Position numbers and translations under genes: made by a program. Of a DNA stretch of 64,000 nt, positions 19,419 through 28,624 are shown one piece after another. This DNA is from Candidatus Kuenenia stuttgartensis. Lineage in GTDB: Bacteria; Planctomycetota; Planctomycetia; Gemmatales; Gemmataceae. The notes beneath the pieces were generated by a model. It was not told the origin of the DNA. It made no database searches and saw only the letters and a list, made by a program, of their open reading frames with translations. Location: positions 1-64,000 of the forward strand of contig CAMDHK010000002.1 in NCBI GenBank assembly GCA_945897965.1, in the 5' to 3' direction. Position 1 is the stretch's first letter; each line of letters starts with the position of its first letter.

Positions 19419-19848
19419 CAGCTATTAAGGTTACAGGCCCATCATTAACCAGTTCAACTTTCATATCAACGCCAAATTTTCCAGTATGTGTGGTAATTCC
19501 CAGCAATCTTAATTTTCGGATAAAATGTTCGTATAAAGGTTCAGCAATTTCAGGCCTTGCTGCGGTTATGAAACTTGGCCTCCGGCCCTTCGAACAATCT
19601 CCATAAAGTGTAAATTGACTGATAACCAAGATTGCACCGCCCGATTCAACCAGATCGAGGTTCATTTTACCGTTTGAATCGGGAAATATTCTTAAACTAG
19701 CTGCTTTTTCAGCGAGCCAATCAGCTTTTTCTTCGTTGTCACCATTGGTTATTCCTAAAAGGATAAGTAGCCCTTTTTGGATTTCGCCCAAAATCTGGCC
19801 TTCCACAGTGACTTTGGCCATAGATACGCGTTGAATTACGGCACGCAA
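19411..19848 (-). CDS. dtd: D-aminoacyl-tRNA deacylase
   Basis: 'MRAVIQRVSMAKVTVEG', 'LVISQFTLYGDCSKGRRPSF' and 'NDGPVTLIAD' Dtd signatures. Confidence 0.96.
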   Translation of the reverse strand: MRAVIQRVSMAKVTVEGQILGEIQKGLLILLGITNGDNEEKADWLAEKAASLRIFPDSNGKMNLDLVESGGAILVISQFTLYGDCSKGRRPSFITAARPEIAEPLYEHFIRKLRLLGITTHTGKFGVDMKVELVNDGPVTLIADA

Positions 19849-20018
19849 GGTAAAACTCCGTTACCAACACCTTTAGAAACCAAGCGAAGTATACAATTTT
19901 ATAGAAAAACTGGAAAATCAAATTTATCGTAAAAGCAATTCTGTGGTATATATTCAAAAGATGAAATGTTCAGGAAGGAATACTTGGATTCGGAAGTTTA
20001 TGTAACGGAGTATTTAAA

Positions 20019-20282
20019 ATGGCACGTGATTTCAGCCCCTACCAGCAAAAAGTTATCAAACGATTTTACGATAATCAAAACCCTATTGCACATGAGCGAT
20101 TGGCTGAACTCGTGGGAGAGTTATATCTAAGCAGCGGAAAGAAAAGGGAAAAAGTTTGGAGCACCATAGTTGAAACTATGAAAAAGCTGGAAGTTCCCGA
20201 AGCCCGAATCAAGCACCTAGTAGAACAAGATAAGCCAGAATTACTGGCTCAACTTGTTAAGGAACTCGAAGCAAAAAGCTAG
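20019..20282 (+). CDS. small hypothetical protein (87 aa)
   Basis: Complete ATG-initiated ORF alone between divergent and convergent neighbours; helical, charged: MARDFSPYQQKVIKRFYDNQNPIAHERLAELVGELYLSSGKKREKVW... Confidence 0.7.
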   Translation: MARDFSPYQQKVIKRFYDNQNPIAHERLAELVGELYLSSGKKREKVWSTIVETMKKLEVPEARIKHLVEQDKPELLAQLVKELEAKS

Positions 20283-20285
20283 TTA

Positions 20286-21095
20286 CTATGCTGCTTCTTG
20301 CCTGTTGGTTTCAAGACTGATGCCCCTGGTTGCAGTTCGAATGAATGCGATGAATTCTGCGACCTCAGGGATATGGCTTAATTCTTTTTCAACCTTAAGT
20401 AGCGACTGAGGCAAGATCAAGCCTTCGCGGTAAATAATTTGAAATGCTTTTCGTATACCATCAATGTTCGTATGTGAAATACCAGCTCTACGCATTCCTA
20501 TAACATTGACGCCTGATACTACATTGATTCGCTGTACAATGATAAAAGGCGGAATGTCTTTAGTCGTGGCAGAAACGCCGCTTAAAAGCGCCAGCCTTCC
20601 AACCTTGGCAAATTGATGCACAGCGCTGTTTCCTGATAAGAAAGCGCCATCTTCCATCACGCAATGCCCTCCCATGAGTGCCCCATTAGCAAGAATACAG
20701 CCGTTGCCTACTCTGCAATCGTGGGCGACATGGCTGTTTGCCATCAAGAAGTTTCCGTTTCCAATGACTGTTTCGTTGGAAGAGGTAGTTCCCCGATGAA
20801 CAGTAACGCCTTCACGGATAATATTGTTATTACCAATGATGGTTTTGGTAGGTTCGCCATCATATTTCATATGTTGAGGAGCTTCGCCAAGAATAGCACC
20901 ACTATAAACGATGTTTTTGGCGCCAAGGGAAAGGTTACCAAATAACTTTGCACCTGGTTTGATGACGGAGTTATGGCCAATTTTTACCGGGCCATCAATA
21001 ACGGCGAGTGCGCCAATTTCTACATTTTCGCCTATCTCAGCGTCGGAAGAGATAATAGCACTTGGATGAATTCTTGCGGTCGAAGAAACAGGCAT
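20286..21095 (-). CDS. lpxA: acyl-[ACP]-UDP-N-acetylglucosamine O-acyltransferase
   Basis: Left-handed beta-helix hexapeptides, 'VTVHRGT', 'NGNFLMANSHVAHDCRVGNGCILANGALMGGH'. ATG start at 21095. Confidence 0.93.
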   Translation of the reverse strand: MPVSSTARIHPSAIISSDAEIGENVEIGALAVIDGPVKIGHNSVIKPGAKLFGNLSLGAKNIVYSGAILGEAPQHMKYDGEPTKTIIGNNNIIREGVTVHRGTTSSNETVIGNGNFLMANSHVAHDCRVGNGCILANGALMGGHCVMEDGAFLSGNSAVHQFAKVGRLALLSGVSATTKDIPPFIIVQRINVVSGVNVIGMRRAGISHTNIDGIRKAFQIIYREGLILPQSLLKVEKELSHIPEVAEFIAFIRTATRGISLETNRQEAA

Positions 21096-21292
21096 TGAGA
21101 TATCCCCCAAAAACCAAAACTCTAATAATGAAGCAGAAATGAAAAATCTAAACTTAGTAAAAGTTAAAGTTCAGCTGCTTCAAGGAATGATCGTATAAAG
21201 CTTTTTAACGATTCTATCTAGTCCATTTTAATCGGACGAAGAGTGGGTAAGCTTAACTTTTGGTCAATAGAATTGTGGAAATGGTTGAAAAA

Positions 21293-21314
21293 AGGCAAAG
21301 ATATCAAATATCTT
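21293..21314 (-). terminator. weak AT-rich terminator-like hairpin overlapping the nuclease-domain gene stop
   Basis: AAGATAT-CAA-ATATCTT palindrome; on the minus strand followed by TGCCTTTTTT. Confidence 0.3.
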
Positions 21315-21705
21315 CGCTGATTTGTTCTAAAACCTCTTCATAAACAAAAATTGGAACATTCATGGTGACCGCCAAGGCGATGGCATCACTAGGCCTGCAA
21401 TCGATTTTCACAAACTTCCCATCCTGCCTAATTTTAAGTGTGGCGAAATAGGTTTTGTCTTTGAGTTCATTAATTTGAATTTCTTGAAGTTCGCCCCCAA
21501 GGCTTGTTATCGTTTGGCATAATAAATCATGGGTTAGGGGTCTGGGGGAGGGAATCTTTTTAATTTTGCGATCAATGCTAGTGGCTTCAAAAATTCCAAT
21601 TTGAATTGAAAAACTTCTTTCGCCTTCCAGTTCTTTTAAAACGATGACTTGTTGTTCATGAATTTCGCTAATAATAATTCTTCTAAGACCCATTTCGACA
21701 GGCAT
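21304..21705 (-). CDS. bifunctional nuclease family (DUF151) protein
   Basis: 'IISEIHEQQVIVLKELEGERSFSIQIGIFEATSI' and 'IDCRPSDAIALAVTMNVPIFVYEEVL'. Strong SD 'aaggag' before the ATG at 21705. Confidence 0.88.
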   Translation of the reverse strand: MPVEMGLRRIIISEIHEQQVIVLKELEGERSFSIQIGIFEATSIDRKIKKIPSPRPLTHDLLCQTITSLGGELQEIQINELKDKTYFATLKIRQDGKFVKIDCRPSDAIALAVTMNVPIFVYEEVLEQISEDI

Positions 21706-21903
21706 AATATTTCTCCTTACATATTCAATATTATATCTTAGCAAGTGCAATTAGTGCTTCGAGCAATAAATTGATCATTTCTTTATTAAAATTCATTTTG
21801 TAAATCAATCTCCAGAATAAATAATTGTTTATGGCAGACGAGTAAAAATTATGATAATGACAATACTTTAAGATATTGATTTTAAGCAGGAATATTCTTA
21901 CTG

Positions 21904-22659
21904 ATGGCATTTGAGTTTAAAGTTTCCTCTGAATCACTACAGGGGCTTCGTTCAAATAATGAAGACGCAATAAAATGCATCAAGGCTGATGGTTTGTTTT
22001 TAGCATTGGTTGCAGATGGTATGGGCGGACATGCTTCAGGCGAAGTTGCAAGTACTGAATCCATCAAAAGTATCGAGCAAGAGGTTTTTGACCAAGGGCC
22101 CTTTTTAGATGGTTCCGAAAGTGGCGATACTGCACTTATTCACCAAGGATATATTTCTGCCAACCAATCCTTATTGAACCTTTCTCGAGCCAATCCGAAA
22201 TTTTTGAACATGGGCACGACCATGGTAGGGTTGTTTTATCGTGAGAATAGCCCAAATGTATTGATTTCTAATCTTGGTGATAGCAGGTGCTATGTTTTGG
22301 AAGATCAGAAATTGTCATTGATAACAGCGGATCATTCCTTTGCTCATGCGCTTTATATTGCGGGTTCAATTACACTTGCGCAAGTTGCTACACACCCATT
22401 TCGAAATAGGATTTATAAATATCTAGGTTCAAAAGATCTCACGGGCGGCCCTGATGTTTTTATCCACCATTTACGTCCCGGGCAGCGATACATGATTTGT
22501 TCGGATGGTTTGTCGGGCAGTATAAACCCGCCTGACCTTCAAAATTATCTTGCGACAGAACCTTTGGAAGGTCTTTCCCTTAAACTTTGTCAGATTGCGT
22601 TGAAAAACGGATCAACAGACAATACCTCTGCCATCATTATTGATGTCCTCGAAACCTGA
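21904..22659 (+). CDS. PP2C-family serine/threonine phosphatase
   Basis: 'GLRSNNEDAIKC', 'LVADGMGGHASGEVAS', 'MGTTMVGLF', 'ICSDGLSGSI'. Confidence 0.93.
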   Translation: MAFEFKVSSESLQGLRSNNEDAIKCIKADGLFLALVADGMGGHASGEVASTESIKSIEQEVFDQGPFLDGSESGDTALIHQGYISANQSLLNLSRANPKFLNMGTTMVGLFYRENSPNVLISNLGDSRCYVLEDQKLSLITADHSFAHALYIAGSITLAQVATHPFRNRIYKYLGSKDLTGGPDVFIHHLRPGQRYMICSDGLSGSINPPDLQNYLATEPLEGLSLKLCQIALKNGSTDNTSAIIIDVLET

Positions 22660-22674
22660 ATTGCTATTTTGGCA

Positions 22675-23409
22675 TTAGATATAAGTAGCTTTTGAAGGAA
22701 TAATGATGAGCTCGGGGATAACCACATGCTCAGGCAATCTAGCTACAAATAAAACACTTTGAGCAACGTCTTCAGGTTGCAAAATAGATTTTTTATGCTC
22801 TTCAGAAACGGGATTGGGTCTAGCTTCAAGAATTGGAGTGTTAACTTCTCCGGGGAAAATGCTGCAAAATCGTATATTGTTTTTGGATTCTTCCGCAGCG
22901 GTTGCAACCACCAAACCATTTAGTCCGAACTTTCCTGCTACATAACCAGGGCCGCCCAATGGGTTTCCCCGCAATCCGGAGATGGAATTTACAACAATCA
23001 CCAACCCTTTTTTTCTCGGCCTCATTCCTTTTAAAACTTCATGAAACACATAATAGGCGCTGTCTAGATTCCCTTCCACTAATGAACGCCAGCTTTCTGG
23101 ATTGAGTTCCTGGAAAGACCGTTCTTTTAGATTCATTCCAACACAATGCACCAGAATATCAATTGGGCCGAATGCTTTAATTGTTGAACTGATCGTGTTT
23201 TCAACTTCTTTTGGTTGGCCAGCATCACATACCAAAGATAGAACTCTTTCATTGGATTTTGAAATAAGTTCGGCAGCTTTATCAAGTTTGGTTTTATTCC
23301 TTCCACAAATGGCAACTTTGGCACCAAGATTGTGAAATGCCTGAGCAGAAGCCAGACCGATACCGCTGCCGCCGCCAGTTACCAGAATTGTTTTTCCTTG
23401 AAATTCCAT
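22675..23409 (-). CDS. SDR family NAD(P)-dependent oxidoreductase
   Basis: 'ILVTGGGSGIGLASAQAF', 'YVAGKFGLNGL' (YxxxK), 'NSISG'. Confidence 0.93.
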   Translation of the reverse strand: MEFQGKTILVTGGGSGIGLASAQAFHNLGAKVAICGRNKTKLDKAAELISKSNERVLSLVCDAGQPKEVENTISSTIKAFGPIDILVHCVGMNLKERSFQELNPESWRSLVEGNLDSAYYVFHEVLKGMRPRKKGLVIVVNSISGLRGNPLGGPGYVAGKFGLNGLVVATAAEESKNNIRFCSIFPGEVNTPILEARPNPVSEEHKKSILQPEDVAQSVLFVARLPEHVVIPELIIIPSKATYI

Positions 23410-23536
23410 TGTCGTTAACCTTTAGGTGAGGATCTAGTGGTGGTTCCTAATAGTATGATAATATGAGAACATAGATCAGATTCATATTACTTTTTATTTA
23501 GGGAATTAAATTCCTGCATTATCAAAGGGTCGCAGC

Positions 23537-24686
23537 ATGAATAGTGAATTGAAAAGACGCGTAGAAAATCTGACCATCAGGTTGACTCAGCTACGGGACT
23601 CTCTTTGACATTGCTGGAAAAAAAACACAAAGGCAAACATTAACAGATCTTATGGGCACGCCTGATTTTTGGAACAATCAGGAGAAAGCCCAACAAACAA
23701 TCAATGCATTAAAACCTCTCAACGGCTTATTAAAACCGTATGAGGAAATCGAGGTCGCCAATTTAGATATTGGAGCACTTGCGGAGCTTTGCGCAGAAGA
23801 AGTCTCATTGGAAGTCGATCTCGCTGCGGAGTTAGATAAAGCTGATAACAATCTTGCAGAATTTGAACTGCGCTCCATGCTAAATGGACCGCAAGATGCC
23901 AGCAATGCATACCTTCGAATTCAGGCGGGCGGTGGCGGGACCGAGGCGTGTGATTGGGCGCAGATGTTGCTTCGTATGTATTCCCGCTGGGCCGAAAGGA
24001 ATGGCTATAAAACTGAAATTGTTGATGAACTTCGAAACGAAGAGGCAGGTATAAGAAATGCAACGCTTCATATTTTAGGTGATTTTGCATACGGCAATCT
24101 ACAAAGTGAAGCAGGTGTGCATCGCCTAGTTCGGATCAGCCCGTTTGATTCCAATGCTAAGAGACATACCTCATTTGCTGCGGTCGATGTAATGCCAGAA
24201 ATCGATGGGAATATTCACATCGATATTCATTCGGACGATTTGGAAAGGCAGACTTTTCGAAGTGGCGGTCCTGGTGGGCAGCATCAGAATAAAACGGAAA
24301 GTGGCGTTCGTTATATTCACTTGCCTACGGGGATCGCTGCGGAAAGCCGTAGCGAGAGAAGCCAGCATAAAAATGATGATCTTGCCATGAAGCTTCTGAA
24401 GGCCAAGCTTTATCGGATTGAAGAGCAAAAAAGAAAAGCAGAAGTTGAAAAGCTTTACGATGAAAAGGGTGAGGTGGCTTGGGGTTACCAGATTCGCAAT
24501 TATGTATTGCAGCCTTACACGCTTGCTAAAGATGTCCGAACCGAGCACCATACTGCGCAAGTTTTTGAGGTTCTCGATGGTGCGATTACAGCTTTTATTC
24601 AGGCTTTTTTGCGCTTGAAAGCAGAGAAAGTTAACAAAAAGCAACCTCATAGGCCTTTGCCTAAGATTAATGACGACGATCTTTAA
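23537..24686 (+). CDS. prfB: peptide chain release factor 2, expressed by programmed +1 frameshift
   Basis: ORF1 starts ATG 23537 (MNSELKRRVENLTIRLTQLRDSL) and stops at in-frame TGA 23606-23608 in the context CTT TGA C. A +1 shift continues DIAGKKTQRQTLTDLMGTPDFW into the 23652-24686 ORF, which carries 'RSGGPGGQHQNKTESGVR' (GGQ). Confidence 0.95.
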
Positions 24687-24703
24687 TGGGGTCGCTAAAA
24701 ACG

Positions 24704-24748
24704 AAAACATATCGCCCAGCAAGTTAAATGCAAAGGCGATATGTTTTT
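24704..24748 (+). terminator. Rho-independent terminator after prfB (possibly bidirectional)
   Basis: AAACATATCGCC ... GGCGATATGTTTTT perfect inverted repeat. Confidence 0.7.
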
Positions 24749-24767
24749 AAGTTTACTGCGATCCTTT

Positions 24768-25973
24768 TTACGCACCATATTTTCCAAGCTTGCCCGCATG
24801 AGCCATCGCAAGGCTCATCAGATATTTGGCTTCAAAATGCCCTAAGCCCCCTTGCAGGCAATACGATTCGCCAAATTCTGTCACGCCATCGGTCCTGCAG
24901 GTTGGAGACGATATCAAGGTTGGCACTGAATGCCAGCTATGACTCTTGAGTTTGCTAGGCGTACTGTGATCACCCGTCACGATAAAGACATCGGGGTTTA
25001 AAGCTTTGATTCCAGGGATGGCAGCATCTAACTTCTCAATCATTTCTACCTTGGCCTGAAAATTCCCATCTTCCCCGGTGCTATCGGTGTATTTGTAATG
25101 CAGGAAGAAGAATTCGTAATCATTCCAAGATTTCTTGAGGGTTTCAACTTGATCCGCAAGCGAGTTTCCAGCATTTAAAATGTCCATGCCTACGAGGCGG
25201 GCCAAACCCTTGTACATAGGATAAACAGCGATGGCAGCAGATTTAAGGCCGTATACTTGTTCCATGGTTGCTATTTTGGGGAATGTCGCAAAACCACGAA
25301 GAGTGATCATGTTTGTTGGAGAATCTTGTGCCAGTACCAAGCTTGCTTCGTGCGCAAACTTATTGGTTATTTCCGCAGCTTTTTGCGATTCAGCGTCTTC
25401 GCCCTTGGCTACTAAAGGCTTTAATCCAACTTGTTGTGGATCGGTATCGTTGACTCGGTCACCCAATCCAGGAGCACGAAAAACTACAACAAAGCGGTGT
25501 TCACGGACTGGTTCAACAAAAATCTCGACACCAGGGATTTTGATCTGCTTTAGCTTTTTGCACATTGCAACGCATTGTTCGGTGGTGGGCCTGCCTGCTC
25601 TACGATCCGATATTTTGCCTTCGGCATCTACAGTGCAAAAGTTTCCACGAATTGCTACATCGTTTTTACCAACTTCGAAATTAATGCCCAAAGCTTCAAG
25701 AATTCCGCGTCCGATACGATATTTAAGGGGGTCATAGCCGAACAATCCTAGATGCCCGGGGCCGCTTCCGGGAGTGATTCCAGGCAATACTGGGATACTC
25801 ATGCCGCAAATGCCTTCTCGTGCCAGTGTATCCAAATGAGGGGTGCTTGCAGATTCCAGCTCGGTTTTTCCACCCGGAGTCATGGGCAATCCGCCTAGAC
25901 CATCTGCAACCAGCAGTACAATTTTAGATTTATTTACTTCTCGTAACTCTACAATCAAATCATGAAGATCCAT
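24768..25973 (-). CDS. apgM: archaeal-type 2,3-bisphosphoglycerate-independent phosphoglycerate mutase
   Basis: 'VLLVADGLGGLP', 'GITPGSGPGHLGLFGYDPLKYRIGRGILEALG', 'VTGDHSTPSKLKSHSWHSVP' alkaline-phosphatase-superfamily motifs. Confidence 0.92.
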   Translation of the reverse strand: MDLHDLIVELREVNKSKIVLLVADGLGGLPMTPGGKTELESASTPHLDTLAREGICGMSIPVLPGITPGSGPGHLGLFGYDPLKYRIGRGILEALGINFEVGKNDVAIRGNFCTVDAEGKISDRRAGRPTTEQCVAMCKKLKQIKIPGVEIFVEPVREHRFVVVFRAPGLGDRVNDTDPQQVGLKPLVAKGEDAESQKAAEITNKFAHEASLVLAQDSPTNMITLRGFATFPKIATMEQVYGLKSAAIAVYPMYKGLARLVGMDILNAGNSLADQVETLKKSWNDYEFFFLHYKYTDSTGEDGNFQAKVEMIEKLDAAIPGIKALNPDVFIVTGDHSTPSKLKSHSWHSVPTLISSPTCRTDGVTEFGESYCLQGGLGHFEAKYLMSLAMAHAGKLGKYGA

Positions 25974-26062
25974 TTAAAACTCCAGCTTTTAGGGTTGTAT
26001 GGCAGTCTTTTTTAGTTTTATGGAAGCTTACGGGCCATGGGTATCTTACTTTTTGTGCATAA

Positions 26063-26851
26063 ATGCAATTAGCATGGCTTCAACTGCCCAGTCTTGAATA
26101 TACTTTCAAAAGTGCCTTGGAACTAATTAATAAGGGTATTGTTGTGGAAAATCAAGAAAACAGCATTGAAAAAGAGCCCGTTACAGAGCAAATATGGCCG
26201 GCCTTGGATATTCTGGAACGCCGAATCCTAGGTGTTTTAATCGAAAAAGCCAAAACAACTCCCGAGGCTTATCCTCTTTCGTTAAATGCTTTGGTTAACG
26301 CTGCTAATCAAAAATCCAACCGTGATCCTATTATGAATCTGCAGGATTATCAGGTTGAATCTGGAATTCGCAATTGTATTGCCAAGGGGTTGGTTTCTAT
26401 GGTGCGCGGGGGCAGGGTAGAACGCTGGCAGCATGAATTGTATTCAAAATGGAACCTAAGTAAGCGCGATATGTCTGTTCTTGGTGAACTTTTGTTGCGA
26501 GGACCGCAAACGGAAGGCTTGCTTCGCACTAGGGCAGGTAGAATGGAAACTTTCGACTCTCTTGAGGATTTACGCGAAGCCTTGGATTCCCTTGCAGCAC
26601 GAAAACTGATTTTTTGGGTCGATTCCAAGGGTGTTCGTGGCGCAAGAGTTACCCATGGGTTTCATTCTTCCGATGAAATAGCTAGAATTAGAAGTACTGC
26701 AATTCAGGTTATTGCTGATGATGAACCTTCTGCAACAAGTAGGAGAAGCAGTGACGCAGCAGAATTGCGTGAGTTGGTTTCCGGTTTGCAAGAAGAAGTT
26801 AAAAGCCTTCGAGAAGAACTTATTGCTCTCAAGACTCAGCTTGGTGTTTGA
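26063..26851 (+). CDS. DUF480 / YceH family protein
   Basis: 'ALDILERRILGVLIEKAKTTPEAYPLSLNALVNAANQKSNRDPIMNL' is the YceH signature; C-terminal short coiled coil. The start may be a downstream GTG (about 26142). Confidence 0.9.
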   Translation: MQLAWLQLPSLEYTFKSALELINKGIVVENQENSIEKEPVTEQIWPALDILERRILGVLIEKAKTTPEAYPLSLNALVNAANQKSNRDPIMNLQDYQVESGIRNCIAKGLVSMVRGGRVERWQHELYSKWNLSKRDMSVLGELLLRGPQTEGLLRTRAGRMETFDSLEDLREALDSLAARKLIFWVDSKGVRGARVTHGFHSSDEIARIRSTAIQVIADDEPSATSRRSSDAAELRELVSGLQEEVKSLREELIALKTQLGV

Positions 26852-26875
26852 TCAAAATTTTTAATAGTTTGAAAA

Positions 26876-27646
26876 GTGGAAAATAAGATGAAAGAACCTG
26901 CAGAACCCGTTGAAAAAGCCAAAAGATTAAATCAGTACCTTGCCCATGCAGGTGTTGATTCTCGTAGGCATTGTGAAATTCTTATCCAACGCGGTAAGGT
27001 TAAAATTGGTGGCGTTGTCGTGCGCGATCTTAGTGCCCGTGTTCGCCCAGGCGAAGTGGTTACCGTGGATGGGCAAGATCTTAACTCCGAGCAGCATGTA
27101 TACTGGCTTCTCAACAAGCCACAGGGTTATCTTTGTACCAATCATGATCCAGCCCGAAGGCCCTTGGCGAAAGATCTCCTGCCCCATGTAAGTGAAAGAA
27201 TTTTCACGGTGGGCAGGTTGGATGAAGATAGCGAAGGCTTATTGCTTCTTACCAATGACGGGGAATTTGCACAGAAGCTAATGCACCCTAAATTTGGGGT
27301 CGAGAAGACCTATCATGCACAGGTTGCGGGCCTTCCCAAAAATGAAGATATGCAACAGTTGGTAAAAGGGATTTGGTCAAGCGAAGGGAAACTCAAGGCG
27401 AAAAAGGTTCGTATCTTGAAAAGGCAGGGCGAAAGCTCTTGGCTTGAAATCACGCTTTGCGAAGGAAAGAATCGCGAAATCAGAAGAATGCTTGCCAAGT
27501 TAGGCCATAAAGTTATCAGGCTGAAACGGGTATCTATTGGGTCTATCAGATTAGATAGATTGCCCAAAGGAAAGGCCCGTAAATTGAAAACTTGGGAATT
27601 GAGCTCGTTAATTAAAATTGCAGAACAAGCTATTGTGCAGGAATGA
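26876..27646 (+). CDS. RsuA/RluB-family rRNA pseudouridine synthase
   Basis: S4 domain 'LNQYLAHAGVDSRRHCEILIQRGKVKIGG', catalytic 'VGRLDEDSEGLLLLTNDGEFAQKLMHP'. The start codon may be downstream of 26876. Confidence 0.93.
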   Translation: MENKMKEPAEPVEKAKRLNQYLAHAGVDSRRHCEILIQRGKVKIGGVVVRDLSARVRPGEVVTVDGQDLNSEQHVYWLLNKPQGYLCTNHDPARRPLAKDLLPHVSERIFTVGRLDEDSEGLLLLTNDGEFAQKLMHPKFGVEKTYHAQVAGLPKNEDMQQLVKGIWSSEGKLKAKKVRILKRQGESSWLEITLCEGKNREIRRMLAKLGHKVIRLKRVSIGSIRLDRLPKGKARKLKTWELSSLIKIAEQAIVQE

Positions 27647-27650
27647 TTCC

Positions 27651-28478
27651 ATGTTTCAAGAAAATGCTAAAGTTGTTGATCATTACACGATTGCAAGCAA
27701 AACCCATTTGATAAAGCTGCATTGCCCTAAAATTGCTGCGATTATCAGACCAGGGCAATTCGTGATGATCAAACTTCCCGGAGGGAATGATCCCCTTCTA
27801 GGTAGGCCTTTTGCACTCTACGACACGATTCTTGATGATCAGGGCAAGCCCACTGGAATTGAGATCGTTTACCTTGAACTTGGGAAGATGACTTCTCTTT
27901 TGCCTGCTGTTGTTCCGGGCCAATCCATTGAAGTGTGGGGCCCTTTAGGCAAGCCTTTCCCAATTTTTCCAGACAAAGATCATGTTGCGTTTATTGCAGG
28001 TGGTATTGGGCAAACTCCTTTTCTTGCCTTTGGAAAACAATTACTGGGTATCAAAGCTTATGGCGGAGATTCACTTAAAAAATCGTTGAGCAAGGTTACC
28101 ATGATTTACGGAGTCCGCTCTGCGCCTTTTCTTGCAGGTGTTGACCATTTTGAAAGTATTGGCTTGAATTTGTTTTGCGCAACCGATGATGGATCTCAAG
28201 GTTTTCATGGCAGAGTAACAGAATTACTTAAAACATTACCCAATGCAGAGCATTGGTACGGGTGTGGCCCTGAACCTATGTTGCATGCGCTTTGCAGACT
28301 TGCTTTAGAAAATAATACCCCATGTCATGTTTCGCTTGAATCGCCCATGGCCTGTGGCTTGGGGATTTGTTTTAGTTGCGTTGTAAAAGTAAAAACAGAA
28401 GCAGAAGGTGGTTGGGACTATAAAAGAATCTGCGTGGATGGCCCCGTTTTTAATGCAGAAACTTTAGTTCTTGAATAA
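27651..28478 (+). CDS. pyrK: dihydroorotate dehydrogenase electron-transfer subunit-like (PyrK) ferredoxin reductase
   Basis: FAD/NAD fold 'GGIGQTPFLAF', 'WYGCGPEPMLHAL', C-terminal 2Fe-2S cysteines 'MACGLGICFSCVVKV...KRICVDGPVF'. Confidence 0.85.
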   Translation: MFQENAKVVDHYTIASKTHLIKLHCPKIAAIIRPGQFVMIKLPGGNDPLLGRPFALYDTILDDQGKPTGIEIVYLELGKMTSLLPAVVPGQSIEVWGPLGKPFPIFPDKDHVAFIAGGIGQTPFLAFGKQLLGIKAYGGDSLKKSLSKVTMIYGVRSAPFLAGVDHFESIGLNLFCATDDGSQGFHGRVTELLKTLPNAEHWYGCGPEPMLHALCRLALENNTPCHVSLESPMACGLGICFSCVVKVKTEAEGGWDYKRICVDGPVFNAETLVLE

Positions 28479-28537
28479 ACAGCCTCATTTTATGTTTTTG
28501 TAATAATAATAAAAAATCTTGAAACAAAAGTTTATCG

Positions 28538-28566
28538 TTCACCGTCTTAATGGTAAAGGTTATAAT
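28538..28566 (+). promoter_or_regulatory. candidate sigma70-like promoter for the caspase-like gene
   Basis: TTCACC - 17 bp - TATAAT (perfect -10; 4/6 match at -35). Confidence 0.45.
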
Positions 28567-28590
28567 GCTCTTAGCTTTTGCTCTTGATAT

Positions 28591-28612
28591 CAGGAAATGA
28601 TTTCCTGTTTTT
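28591..28612 (+). promoter_or_regulatory. terminator-like hairpin in the short leader of the caspase-like gene
   Basis: CAGGAAA-TGA-TTTCCTG followed by TTTTTA, ending about 12 nt before the ATG at 28625. Confidence 0.45.
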
Positions 28613-28624
28613 AAAGGTTTAAAA

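Noticed and set aside
23719-24722. Minus-strand ORFs of 63-183 aa
   Set aside because: Antisense to prfB.
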